A stretch of DNA of 64,000 nt from Mactra quadrangularis (Eukaryota; Mollusca; Bivalvia; Venerida; Mactridae). Position numbers and translations under genes: made by a program. Below the pieces are notes generated by a model, which was not told the DNA's origin, searched no databases, and saw nothing but the letters and a program-made list of their open reading frames with translations. The stretch is taken from positions 9,695,270-9,759,269 of the forward strand of contig CM046295.1 in the NCBI GenBank assembly GCA_025267735.1. Direction: 5' to 3'. Of the stretch, positions 1 through 10,919 are shown piece by piece; positions within the stretch are counted from its first letter, which is position 1; each line of letters starts with the position of its first letter.

Positions 1-60
1 TAGGTATGTGATTATCTGTTGGCAGAAATATGCCACCATACGTACGGGTATCTAACTTAC

Positions 61-164
61 CTGACAGACCGTTGGTGTGAAGGTTACGTCTAAGTTTATC
101 TAGATGTAACGTACAATTATAAACATCTAACAAATAATCTAATGCTTTGTTCACTTTGTCTTTC
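61..164 (-). CDS. Carbohydrate sulfotransferase-like gene, exon 2 (gene continues left of window)
   Basis: This 104-bp minus-strand exon is bounded by a clear acceptor (pyrimidine-rich tract ending TTTCAG, to position 165) and a GTAAGT donor (60-55). It is too short to stand out as an open frame. Exon 1 at 4403-4806 ends after two bases of a codon (GC). Adding the first G of this exon restores an Ala codon and the frame stays open throughout, reading AKDKVNKALDYLLDV and on to LHTNGLSG. A Cys within YNCTL matches the kind of Cys-containing helical stretch that follows the first catalytic segment in Golgi carbohydrate 6-O-sulfotransferases. The exon ends in phase 1, so further exons with the second PAPS-binding motif should lie beyond the left edge. 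The splice signals and phase are seen directly; the family assignment comes from exon 1. Confidence 0.72.
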
Positions 165-825
165 CTGAAATATAGATAAAAAATGTACAGTTCACACAAA
201 AAATAACATAACCAGTGACGCTTTTCACAATAACATCTTACGATAGAAATCATCGTAAGTCAAAAGCGAGAAACATTAAAAATACCATGACGGTCATTTT
301 TGGCCAATAAATCTCAAATACTACAAACAATTCCAAATATTATGTAATATAGTTTATATCATTTAGATGTCATATCATAGTTTTGTTTATTATCCCTCTG
401 ACTTTGAACTGCAAAATTATGAATTTGACTTACGATAAATTTTTTTCGTAAGATTTTTTTTTGTGTGAAACGGTCAATTGTTTGAGTAAACATTGTAATA
501 AACCAATTCATTCCAAGGCAATATTTACTATTCCAAAATGAATGTGTTGGTTAAACCATTACCCCTTTTTAGTCAATAATGAATTTGATTATAGTGGTAT
601 AACGCATTACCATTATACCATATAGACACTCATAAAAACATATTAACAAAATTTATACTATGTACATGTATATAATATTCAAATAACTAACTAAGGTCCC
701 ATATTACATGTAAAAAATGTTGTAAAAAAGAATGTAGAGACTTTGTTCTGACCTAGCTATATAAAGTGTTTCTAGCATACATGTATAGAGAAAATTTGTT
801 AATTTCGTTAAGAGATCGATCTTTG
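165..825. other. AT-rich intron of the sulfotransferase-like gene
   Basis: No gene, RNA or clear repeat was recognised here. It contains homopolymer-rich AT sequence and lies inside the long first intron of the sulfotransferase-like gene (165-4402). Confidence 0.5.
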
Positions 826-912
826 TTTCACGAGTGAGCTAAGTATGCACTATTTCTACGAGTGGTGTAGCCACGACTGAAAATATAATATTCTCAGCTC
901 ACGAGTGAAATA
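826..912. repeat. Short hairpin with TTTCACGAGTGAGCT arms
   Basis: The arms at about 826-842 and 896-912 are inverted copies (TTTCACGAGTGAGCT and AGCTCACGAGTGAAA) around a loop of about 55 bases. The right arm runs on into a motif with AGTGAAATAAAAGTCGA, which recurs near 11295 and 41085, so this is probably the terminus of a dispersed element. Confidence 0.6.
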
Positions 913-969
913 AAAGTCGATTTTACACTGAAATAAACAAATTTTCTGTTATTTATATGCTAAAACTGG

Positions 970-1533
970 CGTTTGTACCGCCGCAATACGTCGCAACGCC
1001 ACATTATGTCGCACTTGACGCAAAATGTGGCAATGTCAACGCATTATGTCGCAATCGACGCAATATGTCGCAATCGTCACCCGCAAAATGTCGCAGCGCT
1101 GACAATGTAGATTATATTTATATGTATTTATAATCAAAACTATGTACTATGTACACGTTTCTTGAATAAAATAATGTTCTGTTCTGTTCTGTTCTGTTAA
1201 TGATACTGTGCGGTAGAGTTATTTTTGCTGGTCGAGGAAGAAGACGTTTGTAATAGTTGCCGTTCTCTCTTCCGGGAGAATCAAATGATTGCCCAGGCAG
1301 CACAAAGATATATTTAATGTTGTTAACAGCATACGCAAAATCATCAGAAACGAAATTATACGGAAGTGAAATTCCGAAATGCACATGTTTATACTAACAT
1401 TAAGAATTCGTTTACGCATCTGGGTATGACTGCGACATATTGCGTCGATTGCGACATAAAGCGTCGACATTGCGACATTTTGCGTCAAGTGCGGCATAAT
1501 GTGGCGTTGCGACATATTGCAGCGGTACAAATG
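970..1533. repeat. Palindromic element whose arms are built of about 20-bp tandem subrepeats
   Basis: The left arm (970-1080) and right arm (1424-1533) are inverted copies of each other with few mismatches. Each arm is made of about five degenerate units of 18-23 bp of the type GCAATCGACGCAATATGTC. The 340-bp centre contains a LINE-like tail with (TGTTC)n. This looks like a non-autonomous DNA element or foldback element. No transposase frame is visible. Confidence 0.75.
1120..1199 (+). repeat. LINE 3' end with (TGTTC)n tail
   Basis: Sequence ending TTGAATAAAATAA is followed by four to five copies of TGTTC. The same arrangement, in reverse complement, is at 5905-5960. Short tandem tails after an AATAAAA-like signal are typical of non-LTR retrotransposon 3' ends, and no coding part is left here. 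Confidence 0.45.
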
Positions 1534-1549
1534 CTAACAAAAGCACGTA

Positions 1550-2490
1550 AGGCGAGATATTTCTATCCGAAATCTTGAAAACAATTTTTGAGTGCAACAT
1601 GAATACATAAAATTGCTTAGTATATTTTTTTACAGGCATCGACTTAAGCAAGACTTGTGTAAGCACAGTTAAGGACGGCGCACTCCGTATAAGTCCGTTT
1701 ATTTCCGAGAATGGTTAAATCACGATTGAAGTAAGCATTGTTGGAAATTTAAAAAAAATCGAAATTTATAGGTAGTTAGTAAAAATATCGGTACATATCG
1801 TGAATTTGCAATATGCTTTGGTTTTTATATTATTTTGTTTCTTTTTGACGATACATGACCATTTTCAATAAATGTATTTTAGAAAAAAAGTGATTAGAAA
1901 GTTATAAAAAAGATTATGTGCGTTCACTTAAAAGTCATGCAAAAAACTCAAAATAATTGTATGCACTTGACGATTGATATATTTCCTAGGGAAGTACGTA
2001 TTTGTCAATTCAATTGCATTATGAGTACCATTTGCGGAAAATTCACTTTTTACATTAAAAAAAAGCAAAACATCCCATGACTGGTGACCAGTAGTCCAGA
2101 AAGCGTCATGAATTTTATAGAATTAATTTTATCGTTTTTAAGTTTTTAAGCCTAACTTTTATCAGGAGCTTTAATTTAAGTTTCTACCTGTGTATAAAAG
2201 CCCCCCCCCCCACAACAATGGCGGGTATATTGGACAACCGCTTATATGCACTGTGATAAATGTACAACATCAATATAAGAAAATAATGGTGAAAAGAATA
2301 CAAAACCTTAGATTTAAAATCTGACTGCAATTTCTCACTTAAGATAGCTACTTTCATGTGTATCATCGGTCTGCCATTCACAGATACATACATTTATGAC
2401 TTGACTGATATGTTGAAGCTTACTTATTACTCAGGGCCTGTCTTAGTTTAGTTGCATTAATTAGTTTTCAAGATATGATGTGTAACAAAA
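1550..2490. other. Intronic AT-rich DNA without recognised features
   Basis: No exon or RNA gene is supported. A poly-C run of about ten bases lies near 2203-2212. The open frames here lack splice context and recognisable sequence. Confidence 0.4.
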
Positions 2491-2496
2491 TTTAGT

Positions 2497-2531
2497 ATCG
2501 AGAATCTTGATAGTCTCTGGGAACGAGAATG
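2497..2531. repeat. Single arm of the TATCGAGAATCTTGATA... palindrome family
   Basis: This 35-bp sequence (from TATCGAGAATCTTGATA to GAACGAGAAT) matches one arm of the two-armed palindromes at 27132-27210, 33785-33857 and 58162-58240. Only one arm is present, so it is a truncated or solo terminus. Confidence 0.6.
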
Positions 2532-2639
2532 GTACCCTATTTGGTTTCATTTATTTATACTTTATAATTATGTAACATTGTTGATTTATACCTGTACTTC
2601 TATCCTTACCATGTGCCTCGTAAAAATATTTATATCTAT

Positions 2640-2868
2640 TTATGTACCTCATTTATTCATGTAAATGTGAAATGAGAGAATAAAAGAATTTGTATTGTAT
2701 TGTATTGTATTGGTACAAACAAAGTTTTCTACACATTATTGCTAACAGCACGAACTATGGATTAACTCCTATTGTTCTTTTCACACGTGTTTTCATTGTA
2801 TCAGTGAAAGTTTGTTTGTACCGGAGGGGAAAACCCAAATATTTGAATTCCGGATATAGTCTATTACG
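2640..2868 (+). repeat. (TTGTA)n LINE-like tail followed by a dispersed repeat
   Basis: AGAGAATAAAAGAATTTGTATTG is followed by four TTGTA repeats (2680-2711), a LINE-style tail. The next stretch, 2711-2868, is a diverged copy of sequence present in inverted orientation at 50066-50222. They share GTGAAAGTTTGTTTGTACCG and the flanking AAATATTTGAATT. The small open frames over both copies are therefore repeat sequence, not genes. Confidence 0.65.
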
Positions 2869-3335
2869 AGTACTAAACTTAAATCCACCTATGTATAAAA
2901 ATGGTATCATTGTATTTTGTCTCAAGTTATCCTAAACGAGCTTATAATCGGGCGGTGACCTATCCACCGCTTTAGTTTGGTGAAATAAAACTTTACAATT
3001 TTTAGTTCAATACTGACCTACATACGGATTGTAGTGGTTTATTTTAATGTTTACTACGGAAGCATGGAGTTGCGATGGTCGATGTAATTTCTAGCTTGTT
3101 CCAACAACTTACGGGAGGCGATAAATTCTCAAGATAAATCAACTAATTGCTGCTTTTATGTTATCCATGTTATCCGTAAAATTAGAAATTCAAAAAGAAC
3201 AGAAAATGACTTTTCAAGTCATATAGGTATCGATAGAATGGAAACTAGTTGAAACTCATAATAATTTTAAAGACGCCTTCTACTTGATCAATTATTCTTG
3301 AGGGAACGACTTTCTTAGTTGTGATTACAACGTAA
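2869..3335. other. Intronic DNA, nothing recognised
   Basis: AT-rich sequence in the sulfotransferase-like intron. No exon with both splice signals and an open frame was seen. Confidence 0.4.
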
Positions 3336-3470
3336 AATGAAATTTATTATTATTATTATATACCGCATTTGTATAGCGCTCTTTTCATATTTAAGATATG
3401 TTCAAAAGCGCTTCACAATCATATGCATAATTAGGAAATACGAGTTTAAATAAAAACGAAAATGAAAAAA
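3336..3470 (-). repeat. Dispersed repeat with (ATT)n and AGCGCT motifs
   Basis: A run of ATT repeats leads into TATACCGCATTTGTATAGCG and later AAAGCGCTTCACAATC. This pair of AGCGCT-containing motifs, 40-50 bases apart and beside a trinucleotide tail, looks like the antisense 3' end of a non-LTR retrotransposon. I infer this from layout only. Confidence 0.45.
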
Positions 3471-4396
3471 AAAATGAAACACATTAAGAGATGATAAAAT
3501 ATAATCTCAGATAAATTGAAGACTAACATAAAACTAAGAATTAGTGATCAATAAAGTGCTCATAGTAGTTTAAAAACAACAACATAACAAGTGGATTTCT
3601 AACTGTAAAAGATAGTGAATGAGAGATAATGGATTGTTGGTAAAACGGCAGCTAAATGGTCGATGGGGAATCAGGTTGGATGCCACGAGAATCCATGATT
3701 GCAAGGCGCAAAGTTGGATTTCAATCCAAAGATCCCTCCAGAACATCCATCAGCGTCAGCGCCTGATTGCTATGATAAAGTCTAAGTGATATAGGAAATG
3801 GTTAGATTATCAATTTATCACCTCTTATATGTTGTGGGAACAAGTTAGAAGAAAATTATCACCTCTCGTGATTTTGAAAATATCGACCATGTCACCCCTA
3901 TGCTTCCGTAGTTTACACAAACATTTAACGCTATTGTAGACGAACAAATATTGATTTGTAATGAAACTGGCCATGCTTATGCTTGAAATATTTACGTGGA
4001 CGATCTGTACCTGCGTATTTCGACAAACAAAGAAAATGTAACAAATGAAAAATATTCAAATTAATTATCACCAAGATTATTTTATTTAAACGTTTTGACA
4101 ACATATGCACAAAACACATGCATAAAATAATTAATAAATCAGTTTCCGTAATAAAAAAGAAAGTTCTCACAGGGGGCAGTCATTTCAAAAAGCAGAACTG
4201 TTCCGATAATTCTGAAAAAAACTTTCTACGTATCGCTTGCTATAGCGATTCAATTTATTTGTTCGTAGCAGACCGTTCTGTAGGAATTCGCTAGGTAGCG
4301 ATACAAAGCGCTCGCCTTGCGATACAAGCCCCTGTTTTGATTTCGAAGGGAAATTAATGAATTGACATTAATATTCAATACGACAATAATTTAATT
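3471..4396. other. Remainder of the sulfotransferase-like intron
   Basis: No convincing exon. An open frame on the minus strand at 3931-4170 was checked as a further sulfotransferase exon. Its possible acceptor would put a stop after a few codons in the phase required by exon 1, and it carries no family motif. Confidence 0.45.
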
Positions 4397-4402
4397 ACTT
4401 AC

Positions 4403-4806
4403 GCATCAAAACAGCTTGGCTTCATGTAGTTACATAGCTTTGTACCATTCGTGTAATAATAAATCCACATTTTATGCAGCGGTTCGTAAAAATAAAAAAC
4501 ATCCTCGCGGTGACCCAGAATTTTTCCAAGAAATGTCGATCCTGAACGCATGTAAGTGTTTATAAGAATTTGTTTGGTACCCGGCTCATAGGACGTCACA
4601 ATATTAGATGAACCTTTTTGGTTCCCGGTATCACTTCTCGGTATAGGCAATTGTATTCCATTAATACTCCCCTTCATTGGAAGATTTTTCTGACCATCTT
4701 TTAGACTGGTATACGGAAAACCGATCAGCGAATAGATTATAAAACAAAAACAAAGGAACCCGACTAAAAGTCGGCATGACTTGCTCCTCATAGAAATGCT
4801 TCCCAT
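4403..4806 (-). CDS. Carbohydrate (Gal/GlcNAc/GalNAc 6-O-) sulfotransferase-like, exon 1
   Basis: This is the N-terminal exon of a type II Golgi enzyme predicted to move sulfate from PAPS to a sugar hydroxyl of a glycan. From the ATG at 4806 (context aagATGg, good) it reads MGSISMRSK, then a hydrophobic signal-anchor at about residues 12-30 (LLVGFLCFCFIIYSLIGF). A variable stem follows, then the 5'-phosphosulfate-binding loop TYMRSGSTFLGKIL and the downstream EDVFYFYEPLHKMW. These two motifs are diagnostic of the CHST1/3/5-type family. A frame continues 5' of the ATG but without another ATG. The exon ends at a GTAAGT donor (4402-4397), and reading through it gives an immediate stop. The 4.2-kb intron to exon 2 is full of repeats. 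Which sulfotransferase subfamily this is cannot be decided without the C-terminal half. Confidence 0.85.
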
Positions 4807-5282
4807 CTTTAGAATCGTCCACAAATTTTGATCACGTTTATGAAAAGTTTCTTAAAAACGTTACAACTATAGAACTGGACATAATTGTTAATCACAAAGA
4901 AACCACACGATATCCATGTTGGCGATTAGGTCGCTGTATCGACTACACCCACTATTCTGTTATTTGGCGAAGTAAATTAAGTAAATTAATATTTACGCTG
5001 TCAAATAAATTTATTTTTATTTAACCCGGTAAATATAGAATAGCATACACACTTTTAATACATTGTATTTATCACATGTACGCATGGTTGGTCAATAATG
5101 TAGCCACTTGTATATCACAGTTTTATCCCAAAATTCTTGGGCTATTCAAATTTGAAGAAACACCGATCAGGCAAGGGACATTTTATTTTACTTTTACGTA
5201 CAGGGTAGTTTTTAAGTATTGAAGTCCTTTAACAATTTCAAATCATTTCATGGTCGACCGCACTATAATAAGTAGTGGCGGA
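4807..5282. other. Upstream flank / 5' UTR of the sulfotransferase-like gene
   Basis: This stretch precedes the predicted ATG on the minus strand. No TATA box or other promoter element stands out and no further exon is supported. Confidence 0.35.
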
Positions 5283-5574
5283 TTAAAGGTACACATTCAC
5301 AGTTTTCAACTTAAATATCAACTTTTTTTAAAACTTTCAAAAGTGTATGGAAACATTTTTGGAAGCAGGAAAGTAGAATTCTGATAATAACAATTTTAGT
5401 GCAAATTGACATACAACTACAAATGATGGTGTTTCATAGTAAATATCTACCCCGAATGTCACGGTATAGACACCTATAGTGCATTTGCGTGACCTTTATT
5501 TTATTCCTTGCAACATATAGGTCAGTTTGTCTAAAAAAAAATAAGAATAACTTTTATTGACATAAATTGTTTTT

Positions 5575-5640
5575 GTTTGTTTTTTGTTGGGTTTAACGCC
5601 GTAGCAACACATTGTTAGCCGGGCGGCTTATTGACACAAG
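5575..5640 (-). repeat. SINE 3'-tail fragment
   Basis: TTGTTGGGTTTAACGCCGTA followed by GCAACACATTGT is the tail shared by the second SINE family (compare 60783-61076). Only the tail and a few bases of GCCGGGCGG-like head remain. Confidence 0.6.
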
Positions 5641-5904
5641 AACAGACACTGAATAGTATTTTGAAATTATAGAAAAAAACATATCTGTGAACTAGTACAT
5701 TTAACGCTGACATCAATGTATTCTGCTAATACAATGTTCTGTTCTGTGCTTATCTTGCAATACAATGCAGTTAAAATCTTCATAATAATATAATGATTAA
5801 TGTTATAAACATTGTAATTGTTTTGTCCATAAACTCTATTGTATCAAATATTTATCATACGATAAACCGTGAATTGATATTGACTTTTTGACAAGTCAAA
5901 AACA

Positions 5905-6140
5905 ACAGAACAGAACAGAACAGAACAGAACAGAACAGATGTTTTTATTGAAGATTTGTACAACAAAGGCACATGATCTTACAAAACATTTAAGTACAAA
6001 TATAATACAGATCAATGATTAGACACATATACAAAGGAAAAACAATGCATACACAAGCATAAATATTTGACTTAACATACAGAATTGTGTTGCAATATAT
6101 ACTACTATGTTTATGAGAGTGGCATGTAATTTATAAGACA
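5905..6140 (-). repeat. Antisense LINE 3' end with (AACAG)n
   Basis: Seven or so copies of AACAG lead into TGTTTTTATTGAAGATTTG. This is the reverse complement of an AATAAAAACA-(TGTTC)n tail like that at 1120-1199. It lies inside the TTAA element. No coding sequence of the LINE is identifiable. Confidence 0.5.
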
Positions 6141-7319
6141 ATGTTATTTCTAACATGCAAGGCAGATTTAATAAATTTTGATAAATTAAACAAAATTGTT
6201 TTATCTGAAAAAAACAATAATGTGTTATATTTAAATACAACACTTAGACAAAATGTGGACAAAAAAATCAACGCAAAATTTGAGAAAATGTTCAAATGGT
6301 TCGTTGTTCCATTTTATACGGACAGATTTTCAACATTAAAAGTAAGCATTCTATAGTTCCATGCTCCGTGCCCGCGATGTTTCGTTTAACAAGAATGTCG
6401 TTGGATCTATTCCATACGTCCGATCCATGTCCGCGTCGTTTCGTTCAGCGAGCAAAATTTCACATGCACGGAGAGTTCGCGGATGCATATTGTACAGGAA
6501 ACACCACTCGAAGGCAGAAAACAAATTAATTTTCAAAGGTATTTGAGATTAAAGAATTTGAAAAAAACGAGGCAATTTATGATGTCACTCAAAGCGATCC
6601 TAAGGTACGTCGATAATCAGGAGTATATTAATTTCAGCGGAAAAAATACTAAAAATAGACGGAATTGTCTATTTTGTGAAGCAATCACAGTTCCCTAACA
6701 TAAGGCACACAAATGTCACACTTTCTTCATAAAAAGGACTCTCTAACAACTACAAAAGAACACTTTTTTAGCCCTCACGCATTTATATACGAATATAATA
6801 CGATAAGTATGGAATAGCACTTCAAAGAAATATAAAAGCGGATGCGGTTTACTGAACTATGGAATGCCGGCCTCTTCCTTTAACATAGGTTTGTCCAATG
6901 ACTATTGTTGACACTGTATAATGACTAAGTGATAAAGTGTTGAAATTTCTAAAGTTTAAAGGTACTAGTTCACATATTTGTTTTATTTTTTCTATGATTT
7001 CAAAATACCGTTCAGTGTCTATATAATTGTGTAAAAAGGTAATTCTGACCATTATTCGACAACTTGACCTATATGTTGCAAGAAATATATAATAAAATGC
7101 ACACAAATGCACTAAAAGTGTCTATTCCGTGACATACGGGGTAGATTTTTACTACATGAAACACATCATTTGTAGTTGCACTAAAACTGCCATTAGCAAA
7201 ACACTAATTTCCTGTTTCAAAAATATTTCCATACAATTTTGATAGTTTTAGAAAAAGTTGATATTTAGATTGAAAGCTATGAATGAGTACCTTTAACATG
7301 AATGGAAACTAAAAAGTAA

Positions 7320-8040
7320 TATTGTACGATTATATTGAACTGTCCGATTGCATAATTACACGGTAATCGCACATTGTATATATTACTTTCCGCGTTCTAT
7401 ATATAGAAATTCGCAGTAAAAATTACCATGTGTAGGTTAATTTAGTGACGATATCTCATCTGGCTGAATGGCCGTACGGTTAAAGTGCAATGCTACAAAA
7501 CATCTATTTTTGAAAGAAGTGCGAGTCTGAAACTAATTTTTTTTATTTTTTGTTCTTCGTTTTGTTTTGTTGTTTTTTTCCATCTATTTTATTCAGTAAT
7601 TTTTGGACATAGAAATACAACATTTCTAAACAAACAATAAAACATGATCACTCAAATTTAATGACTGAGTATGTTGTGCTACTGTCATCATCACTTAAAA
7701 AGATGCCACTACATTTATAACAAAGGCTTCTTCAAGATTTATGATGCACGGGGAGGGGCAATGTGTTTTATGCAATCCGCCCATGATTTGAATAAGGGAA
7801 AAAGATAAATTTAAGTTTATATCGTGATTCGAACCCACGATAAAAAGATTTGTAGCCTGAAGGTCCTACCACTCGGCCATACAAAGTACGATACATTTTG
7901 TAAATCAAATATAATACATAACTGTTATGTGCTTATAATACGCTCTACGTGAACTACCGAAATTAACCGACTATTAAATATACCGTGTAATGTGACGTTT
8001 TAATTTATGCAATCGGACAGTTCAATATAATCGTACAATA
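7320..8040. mobile_element. 721-bp TA-flanked MITE with perfect 35-bp TIRs
   Basis: The first 35 bases (7321-7355, beginning ATTGTACGATTATATTGAAC) and the last 35 (8005-8039) are exact reverse complements. Both outer ends carry TA, consistent with a Tc1/mariner-type TA target duplication. The interior has a tRNA-like B-box segment (GATTCGAACCCACGAT, 7824-7885) and no transposase frame. Perfect arms imply recent activity or conversion. Confidence 0.8.
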
Positions 8041-8261
8041 GAAATAAAATCTATGCAATATACCGATAATGCTTTTTACACAAATATTTACCCAAAACAA
8101 TCCGATAAGTAAAAGTTCTCAAATTTACGGTGTTAAAGTATGGACTTCGTGTATTAACCGTTTATTAATGAAAAAACCATGCGCAGAAACTCGCAAAAAC
8201 ACACATATTTGGTAAAAAATAACATTACCTGTTTATGTAAACATTATTTATTATTTGCGGA

Positions 8262-8541
8262 AGGGGGTGTTAACGCCGTGTCAACACATTTTAGGTCACT
8301 TTACGTCGCCCAGCGCACCTAACCTAGCTTTGCTGGACCCTTGTCTGAAACCACTTCTTACATGCCCTTCCACAAAGCCGGATACTTCTCCATCGACCAT
8401 CTAAAAAGATGAAACATGACATTATTGTCAAAAAATCATGGATGGGTATAACCTCCCCGGATGTGATTCGAACTCGTACCCCCCTCGGGACACGATATTT
8501 TCAAATCCCGGCATAATCCCAACTGCGGTAGCGACCCGGGT
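8262..8541 (-). repeat. tRNA-derived SINE, family A
   Basis: Read on the minus strand, a tRNA-like head (revcomp of GATTCGAACTCGTACC gives an RNA polymerase III B box) is followed by a GGTTATACCC body and a tail ending GTTGACACGGCGTTAACACC. The same family is at 18940-19217, 47325-47602 and 62043-62247. This copy is the most diverged of the full-length ones. Confidence 0.75.
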
Positions 8542-9342
8542 ACAAAAGAAGCGTCTAACAGACGATAAAAAAACAGGGATAAATCAATATCATTGGTGCA
8601 TTGTATCATAAATATTATATTTATAGGATAAAAATATATTGTACATGTTTAAAATTTTGAACGCTACGCGTGCAATAAGTTACACAACTGGGAATGCAAT
8701 GACAAATGGTGCAATCATCAAAACATATTTCTTCTCATTTTTGTAAGATTTTAACATGATCTAACGGTTTTAGAAAATAATATAATGTATAACTAGATTC
8801 ATTTTATTGTATACCCTTGAAAAGGATAATTGCGGTTCTGGAAATGTGCCTGAAATCCTAAGTACTAACCAAAACTAAGGAGCTTTTGGGGCAGCCGCCC
8901 TCAATACCCCTAGTCAGGCCTTTGAAAAGTACCCATCGCGCCCCAGGACACCGAATCTGCTCGTTCATTTTCCACCCTCTCTAATTAGAATTTTCGACCC
9001 GCATTTGAATATGTTCTGAAGTTTTTCTTTATCATATATTTAAAAATAATTTTCATAAATTATTTGATATATTGCAGTGAAAATTACAAATCAATTAAAA
9101 TTGTTTTCATACATGTAAGAATTAAATACTATAAAATAATACCAAAATACCGCAAGTGAAACCCAAATATTCGACGACAATCTATTAAAAATATTTATCT
9201 TTTTTCTTTAGCTTTACCCTTAGGTGACCCCATTATCAAATAAATCTAAACAAAATGGCCACCAGACAAAGAATAAGGTTAAATAAATGCAAATTGTTTG
9301 AAGTTTAAATTACAAGTTTAAAGCAAAGGTTCTGTTTATTTA
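8542..9342. other. Intergenic, no gene recognised
   Basis: AT-rich sequence with one GC-richer patch near 8870-8960. No exon, RNA or clear element ends were identified. Confidence 0.4.
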
Positions 9343-9412
9343 CCCCCCCCCCCCTCTTTCTCTCTCTCTCTCTCTTTGCCTCAATCTCCCTCTCTCCCTC
9401 TCTCTCTCTTTT
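9343..9412. repeat. Poly-C run and CT microsatellite
   Basis: Twelve or so C residues are followed by an interrupted (CT)n tract. This is a simple repeat. Confidence 0.9.
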
Positions 9413-9698
9413 CTATCTGTACCTGTCGCTGTATTTGTTATCAAATCTTTTGAAACTTGCTCCCCTGTGGCTACTGTTTTCTATCTGGTCAATGGTCAAT
9501 CACTGACGACGGTTTGTCCTTCATAAATACATACATTTGTACATGTATATGACTATCAGCTATCGGTACATTTTAGCCTTTATCATTATTATTGGATGAC
9601 TGCTTTGGTTGTCTTTTCAAAGCTTTACATATGTCATTACGCGATTTCGAGTCGTTTAACGGGTATTTCCGGTATACTATGGTGGATGAAATACGCCA

Positions 9699-9795
9699 TG
9701 CCTAAATTGTCGTCCCTCGGGGCGCCACATAAAACTCGAAAGTACGACAAAATGGACTTTTTGTCGTACTTTCGTCCCACGGGGCGCTTTGCAAA
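9699..9795. repeat. Hairpin next to the left edge of the duplication
   Basis: CGAAAGTACGACAAAA and TTTTGTCGTACTTTCG are exact inverted arms around GGAC. They are flanked by the imperfect pair GTCCCTCGGGGCGCC and GTCCCACGGGGCGCT in direct orientation. The duplication begins about 40 bases to the right. Confidence 0.75.
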
Positions 9796-9879
9796 ATTGC
9801 AATTACACAATCATACGACAATTTTAATCATTAAACCAGTGAAATGCAATATAGGCAGTTTATCATCCAAACAATAATT

Positions 9880-10047
9880 CGATTGATTTTCAGACAAATA
9901 TAAGGATTCACAAAAAGGTTATTCAAGATGGACTGTGACACATTGGCAATGAAAAAGGTAAGTGTAAAATCCAAGTAATTCAACTAATAGGACATACTTA
10001 CTTGAAGTGCATGCAAGGTGGAATAACTGACTAAAGTTCCTTATTAA
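9880..10047 (+). repeat. Truncated copy of the GGGACTTAAGTCAG MITE
   Basis: Contains the right half and right terminus (GGAATAACTGACTAAAGTTCC) of the 360-370 bp MITE described at 14622-14986. Its counterpart in copy 2 is 39590-39745. Confidence 0.65.
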
Positions 10048-10209
10048 ATTCGTTCAAAAGTATGCCGACTTTATTTCACGCTACTTGAACCAAAAACTAT
10101 GGTATTATTTGATATTAATTTAATTTAGCTTGTGTGTGAAATAAGTTCTTATGAATTAGATTAATAACCCATAAGTCTGTTTCCGGCCCAACCTGCACTA
10201 CTGAGCTAG

Positions 10210-10273
10210 AAAGTTGAACCCGCGATTTCCGGATTCGAAATCAGACATGCTAACCATTATGCCACGGCCGCGG
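10210..10273 (-). repeat. tRNA-like SINE head relic
   Basis: On the minus strand the sequence reads a tRNA-like segment with a B box (revcomp of GGATTCGAAATC) preceded by TGGTTAGCATGTCTGA-type D/anticodon-arm sequence. The acceptor arms do not pair, so it is not a functional tRNA. The copy-2 equivalent is 39915-39979. Confidence 0.5.
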
Positions 10274-10919
10274 CAACTTGTACTGATGAAATTATGTGAT
10301 AAAGCTTGTAAAAATGTCATTATTAAATGTTGACATGAAACTGACAGTCGCTGGACGTTATAACCTCATTGTATTCCTACTAAATTGTACGTCTGATTTC
10401 CGAGGTATATAGTCGTAGATGATCGCCGAGGTTGTTCCGAATGACTCCGTCACAACAAATCAAATAAACTGATAGTGGCCATGACAGTGTTCCGTACATA
10501 ACTATTATTTTACTCATGTTGTTGGAGACTGGCAAAGCTAGATGTTGGTTAAGAAAAGACAGACACAATTGTAGAATTGAAATATGGGCTTTAATTCACA
10601 AAGCCATATCATACAACAATGTGAAAAAAATTAAACTGGTCATATTAGAATAAAATTAAATGTTTCAAACCATCATATCAGGGCAGAAAAGCGCCAAGGT
10701 CAAGTTTCACTTGCCAACTCCTGTAACTACTATCCGCTTAAATTCGCTAGTTATACTTCGAATATACATATAGTTTTCTTTATACATTTTCACGGTTCAT
10801 GGATTTACCCCAAATAACTATCGAAGATATTTTAGTTAACTATCATAGAGGTGTCGACGAACTAAGGTTTGACACAAAGAATCTTATTGATCGGGAAAAA
10901 TCTCTTTATTCTACTATGT

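Larger units (their letters stand above)
5283..7296. mobile_element. TTAA-flanked DNA element with about 280-bp terminal inverted repeats
   Basis: The left arm (5283 to about 5560) and right arm (about 7020-7296) are inverted copies. Both outer ends read TTAA followed by AGGTAC(A/T)C, so the target duplication is TTAA, as used by piggyBac and Kolobok superfamilies. The interior contains a SINE tail fragment (5575-5620), an (AACAG)n LINE tail (5905-5939) and no recognisable transposase, so the element is non-autonomous and has been invaded. TIR divergence suggests it is old. Confidence 0.7.

Noticed and set aside
1118..1666. Several overlapping frames of 70-103 residues
   Set aside because: They run through the palindromic subrepeat arms and a LINE tail, on both strands; this is repeat sequence.
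3931..4170. Possible further sulfotransferase exon
   Set aside because: The acceptor-like site leads to a stop in the phase required by exon 1, and exon 61-164 joins exon 1 cleanly instead.
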